From assembly GCA_045660225.1 (NCBI GenBank), contig JAZRDK010000109.1, forward strand, positions 1 to 23,934: a DNA stretch of 23,934 nt. The letters are read 5' to 3'. Position numbers and translations under genes: made by a program. Numbering within the stretch: the first letter of the stretch is position 1; every line of letters begins with the position of its first letter. Below the pieces are notes generated by a model. The model was given only the letters and a program-made list of their open reading frames with translations, was not told where the DNA came from and did not search any database. This document shows positions 21,106 to 23,934 of the stretch, piece after piece. This DNA comes from Scatosoma sp045660225 (GTDB lineage: Bacteria; Bacillota; Clostridia; Christensenellales; Borkfalkiaceae).

Positions 21106-21836
21106 ACGTTTAACTCCTTCCAAAGCGTTTCAAACCAGCGCGAGAAGGTCTTGTTTTCACGCCGTTTCAACGGCTCTGATTCAGGAAATTCGATGGTGTG
21201 TTCAGCCACGATTTTTGCAGGACGTTTCGAAAGGACGAAAATCCTATCGGCAAGTGAAATGGCTTCGCTAATGTCGTGCGTAATCAAAAGCGCCGTCTTT
21301 TTTTCGCTTCTGATAATCCTGTATACGTCGTCGCATACGGAAATGCGCGTTTGGTAATCGAGGGCCGAAAACGGCTCGTCAAGAAGAAGGACGTCTGGGT
21401 CGACGGAAAGGGTGCGAATCAACGCGGCGCGCTGACGCATACCGCCGGAAAGGGATGAGGGATAGTTTTTCAAAAACTGTTTCAACCCGTATTTTTCCGC
21501 AAGCGCCAAGGCGCGTTCGCGGTTTTCTACCGTGTTGCATTTTTTAATTTCAAGAGGCAGGAAAATGTTTTTTTCAATCGTCCGCCAGGGGAACAGTTCG
21601 TCTTTTTGCAACATATACCCAAACGAACACTCGTTGGAAACGATTTTCCCTGCCGTGGGCTTTATCAATCCTGCCGAAAGGGATAAGATGGTCGTTTTAC
21701 CGCACCCCGAAGGGCCGATAAGCGCCACGAATTCGCCTTCGTTGACGGTGAAACTAACGTCCTTTATCGCAACCGTTTCTCCCTGCTTGCTATGATAGTG
21801 CATCGAAACGTTGTCAAATCGTAAAACTTCTTTCAT
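21102..21836 (-). CDS. ABC transporter ATP-binding protein, SsuB/TauB/ThiZ class
   Basis: A 244-residue ATPase. Walker A GPSGCGKTT is at 41-49. The Q-loop region GYMLQKDELFPWRTIEKNI has Gln77; the LFPWRT sequence is a hallmark of the nitrate/sulfonate/taurine class. The signature is LSGGMRQRAAL (129-139), Walker B VLLLDEPFSALD (149-160) and the H-loop ITHDISEA has His187. AAAAGGAAG lies 9 bases before the ATG, and the gap to the upstream binding-protein gene is 21 bases, so the three genes form one operon. The substrate is not readable from the ATPase. Confidence 0.93.
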   Translation of the reverse strand: MKEVLRFDNVSMHYHSKQGETVAIKDVSFTVNEGEFVALIGPSGCGKTTILSLSAGLIKPTAGKIVSNECSFGYMLQKDELFPWRTIEKNIFLPLEIKKCNTVENRERALALAEKYGLKQFLKNYPSSLSGGMRQRAALIRTLSVDPDVLLLDEPFSALDYQTRISVCDDVYRIIRSEKKTALLITHDISEAISLADRIFVLSKRPAKIVAEHTIEFPESEPLKRRENKTFSRWFETLWKELNV

Positions 21837-21857
21837 TTGCTAAAACTTCCTTTTGTG

Positions 21858-22871
21858 TTACTTTTCGTAGATTTCTTTGTATACCTTCTTTGCGTAGTCG
21901 TTGTTGACAAGCTCGTTAAGGCTTGCGCGACGGGAAAGTTCGCCTGCGTTTTCGATGATGTCTTGCAAGCGATTAAAGCTGTCTTCCGTCATAGAAAGTT
22001 CCGTGCGCCAAGCGTCGACGTTTTTATACCGTTCGACGGATGCGGCAATCGACGTTTCCGATACGCCTTCGAAATATTTCGTCAAATAGGGCGCAACCGT
22101 CGAAGAAGACGTTTCGTTGACGTATTTCACTGCTTTCGTAACCGCGCGAAGGAAACCTTCCGCCGTGCTTTCGTTCTCAGTCAGCCACGACTGCATCGTC
22201 ATAAAACAAGTATAAGGGACTTCCCCAGACGCTTCGCCAACCGACGCCACGACGTAACCTTTGCCTGCTGCTTCGTATTCGTACGCGACGGGGTCGAACA
22301 TCGTGCAATAATCCGCCGTACCCGCTTCAAACGCGCTGGTCATAAGGTTGAACGCTACGTCGTAATTCAAGGTAAGGTCAACGCCGTCTTGCATATTCTT
22401 TTGCGTAAGTATATATTCGAAGGTCATGGCGGGTACGCCACCTTTTCTGCCTGCAAGAATTTCCTTGCCTTTCAAATCTTCCCACTTAAAATTCGGCTCG
22501 GGTTTTCTAGAAACGAGAAACGAGCCGTCGCGCTTTGTCAACTGCCCAAATACCTTCGGTGTGTCGGAAGAACCGCCGACGAGTACGTATAAAGGCGCTT
22601 CAGGTCCGCAAAAACCGACGTCTGCTTCGCCTGAAAGCACGGACGACATTACGTTGTCTGCACCGCCACCGTTCGTAAGTTCAATTTTGATGTTTTCCGC
22701 TTCGAAATATCCAAGCGATTCCGCAAGATAAAGGGGAGCGTAAAAGACCGAGTGCGTTACTTCGTTGACACGCACGGTTTTTACGCCGTCGTCTTTCTTG
22801 CAGGCGGACAGGGGTAAAAGGAGAAAACAAGCGACCAAACTGCCACAAAGCATTTTTACAAATTTTTTCAT
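21858..22871 (-). CDS. ABC transporter substrate-binding lipoprotein, NMT1/SsuA-like
   Basis: A 337-residue lipoprotein with lipobox LSAC (Cys24), followed by KKDDGVKTVRVNEVTHSVFY. The fold is of the NMT1/THI5-like type 2 binding proteins: APLYLAESLGYFEAENIKIE, SGEADVGFCGPEAPLYVLVG, LTKRDGSFLVSRKPEP and WEDLKGKEILAGRKGGVPAM. Relatives bind sulfonates, taurine, nitrate or thiamine pyrimidine precursors; no TPP riboswitch is present in the leader to favour the last. The start at 22871 has CGGAG upstream and places the signal peptide at the very N-terminus; an ATG 54 bases earlier is not supported by a ribosome site. It is divergent from valS. Confidence 0.9.
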   Translation of the reverse strand: MKKFVKMLCGSLVACFLLLPLSACKKDDGVKTVRVNEVTHSVFYAPLYLAESLGYFEAENIKIELTNGGGADNVMSSVLSGEADVGFCGPEAPLYVLVGGSSDTPKVFGQLTKRDGSFLVSRKPEPNFKWEDLKGKEILAGRKGGVPAMTFEYILTQKNMQDGVDLTLNYDVAFNLMTSAFEAGTADYCTMFDPVAYEYEAAGKGYVVASVGEASGEVPYTCFMTMQSWLTENESTAEGFLRAVTKAVKYVNETSSSTVAPYLTKYFEGVSETSIAASVERYKNVDAWRTELSMTEDSFNRLQDIIENAGELSRRASLNELVNNDYAKKVYKEIYEK

Positions 22872-22908
22872 AATCGACTCCGTTTTGAAAATTTTTTTAG
22901 AATAATAT

Positions 22909-22914
22909 ATTATA
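22909..22914 (-). promoter_or_regulatory. Candidate -10 box of the SsuA-like operon
   Basis: TATAAT on the minus strand, 37 bases before the ATG at 22871. The -35 position at 17 bp falls on the valS -35 hexamer, which reads TGTCAA on this strand and is a poor match. The two divergent promoters would therefore share DNA. Confidence 0.4.
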
Positions 22915-22931
22915 TGAGCAGGCATTTATTA

Positions 22932-22960
22932 TTGACATTGCCATTTGAAAGTGCTATGAT
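22932..22960 (+). promoter_or_regulatory. Sigma-A promoter of valS
   Basis: TTGACA (22932-22937), 17-bp spacer with TG plus one base before the -10, TATGAT (22955-22960). The expected start of transcription, near 22967, coincides with the base of a hairpin. Confidence 0.85.
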
Positions 22961-22966
22961 AGATAA

Positions 22967-22987
22967 GCTACACGTCTCGCGTGGAGC
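22967..22987 (+). promoter_or_regulatory. 5'-terminal hairpin of the valS leader
   Basis: GCTACACG-TCTCG-CGTGGAGC, an 8-bp stem with one A-G mismatch. It sits at the predicted transcript start, and its 3' arm contains GGAG, a ribosome-site-like sequence 10 bases before a short leader ORF. It may stabilise the RNA or control leader translation. It is not part of a T-box. Confidence 0.45.
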
Positions 22988-22996
22988 GATTTAACA

Positions 22997-23032
22997 ATGC
23001 CTAAAACGGGGAAAAGAGAACCTGGAGAATAA
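22997..23032 (+). CDS. Possible 11-residue leader peptide upstream of valS
   Basis: ATG to TAA encoding MPKTGKREPGE. GGAG in the hairpin arm at 22983-22986 could serve as its ribosome site, and it ends 5 bases before the valS ATG. The valS ribosome site GGAG (23024-23027) lies within it. It has no valine codons, so classical attenuation by valine is unlikely. Open frames this short arise by chance, so support is weak. Confidence 0.2.
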   Translation: MPKTGKREPGE

Positions 23033-23037
23033 TAGAT

Positions 23038-23934
23038 ATGGATATGCAAAAGACGTATAATCCCAAAGACTTTGAAGACAGAATTTACGCCGACTGGGAA
23101 GGGTCGGGGTATTTTCGCGCGGAAGTAGACGAAACGAAAGTTCCGTTTACGATTATGATGCCACCGCCCAACATCACGGGGCAACTGCATATGGGGCACG
23201 CAATGGACGCTACGATGCAGGATACCTTGATTCGTTTTAAGCGTATGCAGGGGTATTCCGCGCTTTGGTTGCCCGGTTGCGACCACGCTTCGATTGCTAC
23301 GGAAGTCAAAATCGTAGAAAAAATGAAGGCGGAAGGGTACACGAAGGCAGACCTTGGTAGGGACGGTTTCTTGGTTCGCGCTTGGGAGTGGAAGGAACAA
23401 TACGGAAATCGTATTATGCTCCAACAACGCAAAATGGGTACGTCCTGCGACTGGTCGCGTCAGGCGTTTACGATGGACGAAAAATGCTCTCGTGCGGTGC
23501 GCGAAGTGTTCGTAAACCTTTACAACAAAGGCTTGATTTACCAGGGCGACAGAATTATCAACTGGTGTCCTTGTTGTAAGACCGCGCTTTCCGATGCGGA
23601 AGTAGAATACGCGGAAGAAGGCGGTCATTTTTGGCATCTTTCCTACCCGGCAACGGACGGTAGTGCAAGCGTAGTCGTTGCTACGACGCGCCCCGAAACG
23701 ATGCTTGGGGATACGGCGGTTGCCGTACATCCCGACGACGAACGCTATAAGGCGTTGGTTGGTAAGACGTTGAAATTGCCTTTGACGGATAGGGAGATTC
23801 CCGTTGTCGCAGACGAATACGTTGACCCTGCGTTTGGTACGGGTTGCGTAAAAATCACGCCTGCGCACGACCAAAACGACTTTGAAGAAGGTAAACGACA
23901 CGACTTGCCCGTTATCCGCGTTATGAACGACGAC
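23038..23934 (+). CDS. valS: Valyl-tRNA synthetase, N-terminal part (3' end outside window)
   Basis: Charges tRNA-Val with valine. The first 299 residues are visible: YNPKDFEDRIYADWEGSGYF, the HIGH-motif region PPPNITGQLHMGHA (HMGH at 51-54), WLPGCDHASIATE, and GTSCDWSRQAFTMD. NWCPCCKTALSDAEVEY precedes the editing (CP1) domain, of which VATTRPETMLGDTAVAVHP and FGTGCVKITPAHDQNDFE are seen. The KMSKS motif and tRNA-binding end lie beyond the window. GGAG is 10 bases before ATG 23038; ATG 23044 is an alternative. Many Firmicutes valS genes have a T-box leader, but here the leader is only about 70 bases and lacks the T-box sequence. Confidence 0.95.
   Translation, partial: MDMQKTYNPKDFEDRIYADWEGSGYFRAEVDETKVPFTIMMPPPNITGQLHMGHAMDATMQDTLIRFKRMQGYSALWLPGCDHASIATEVKIVEKMKAEGYTKADLGRDGFLVRAWEWKEQYGNRIMLQQRKMGTSCDWSRQAFTMDEKCSRAVREVFVNLYNKGLIYQGDRIINWCPCCKTALSDAEVEYAEEGGHFWHLSYPATDGSASVVVATTRPETMLGDTAVAVHPDDERYKALVGKTLKLPLTDREIPVVADEYVDPAFGTGCVKITPAHDQNDFEEGKRHDLPVIRVMNDD

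Noticed and set aside
22872..22931. TPP riboswitch for the SsuA/NMT1-like transporter
   Set aside because: The minus-strand leader is under 50 bases and lacks the CUGAGA and ACCUGA-type elements, so thiamine control is not supported.
22961..23037. T-box riboswitch upstream of valS
   Set aside because: The leader is about 70 bases, too short, and lacks the conserved T-box sequence and an intrinsic terminator.
22954..23901. Long minus-strand open frame opposite valS
   Set aside because: The plus strand encodes valyl-tRNA synthetase with HIGH and editing motifs, behind a consensus promoter. The antisense product has no recognisable domain.

Overview
The window reads as chromosomal DNA of a spore-forming, low- to mid-GC Gram-positive bacterium, most likely an uncultured gut-type member of the Clostridia. 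The main support is the gene order yabP-yabQ-divIC-ppx, the AAGGAG-type ribosome binding sites, near-consensus sigma-A promoters, a Bacillus-type LexA box and several lipoproteins with classical lipoboxes. No rRNA, tRNA, CRISPR array, insertion sequence or phage gene was seen. No stretch longer than about 190 bases lacks a gene.

Layout. 1-3764: distal end of an oligopeptide ABC transporter operon (oppC partial, oppD, oppF, a small membrane protein), closed by a terminator. 3765-4730: a small AT-rich module of an XRE-type regulator and a divergent lipoprotein, bounded on both sides by the same 35-bp terminator sequence. 4766-6159: a minus-strand lipoprotein and a plus-strand membrane-anchored protein, both unknown. 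6210-9338: a purine operon, guaB, a thrH-like HAD phosphatase, and a guaA that has only the synthetase half. 9340-13084: a region with a sporulation flavour (Cys-rich coat-like protein, YihY-family membrane protein, small secreted protein, yabP, yabQ) that also holds a ttcA-like tRNA thiolase behind a LexA box and two sigma-A promoters. 13085-15032: divIC is followed by ppx/gppA and an M50-like membrane metalloprotease. 15081-20294: maltodextrin use (malQ, then malE/F/G-type uptake genes). 20296-22871 (minus): an ABC importer of the SsuABC/TauABC/ThiXYZ class. 22932-23934: the divergent valS, cut by the window end.

How the genes fit together. Peptide import and maltodextrin import supply carbon and nitrogen; MalQ reworks imported maltodextrins; no MalK-type ATPase is present, so MalFG probably borrows one from elsewhere. 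GuaB and GuaA make GMP from IMP, but GuaA needs a separate glutaminase partner or free ammonia. YabP and YabQ act in spore cortex formation, while DivIC is needed during growth; an internal sigma-A promoter inside yabQ would resolve that difference.

The most unusual observations are: (1) an oppF whose first ~66 residues resemble the N-terminus of M29 aminopeptidases; (2) three genes in the sporulation region whose ATG lies exactly 5 nt after a CATANNNT box, suggesting leaderless sporulation transcripts; (3) the regulator/lipoprotein module with paired palindromic operators, framed by duplicated terminators; (4) a GMP synthase without its glutaminase domain, in an operon with thrH. All family assignments were made by eye from motifs, without database searches.
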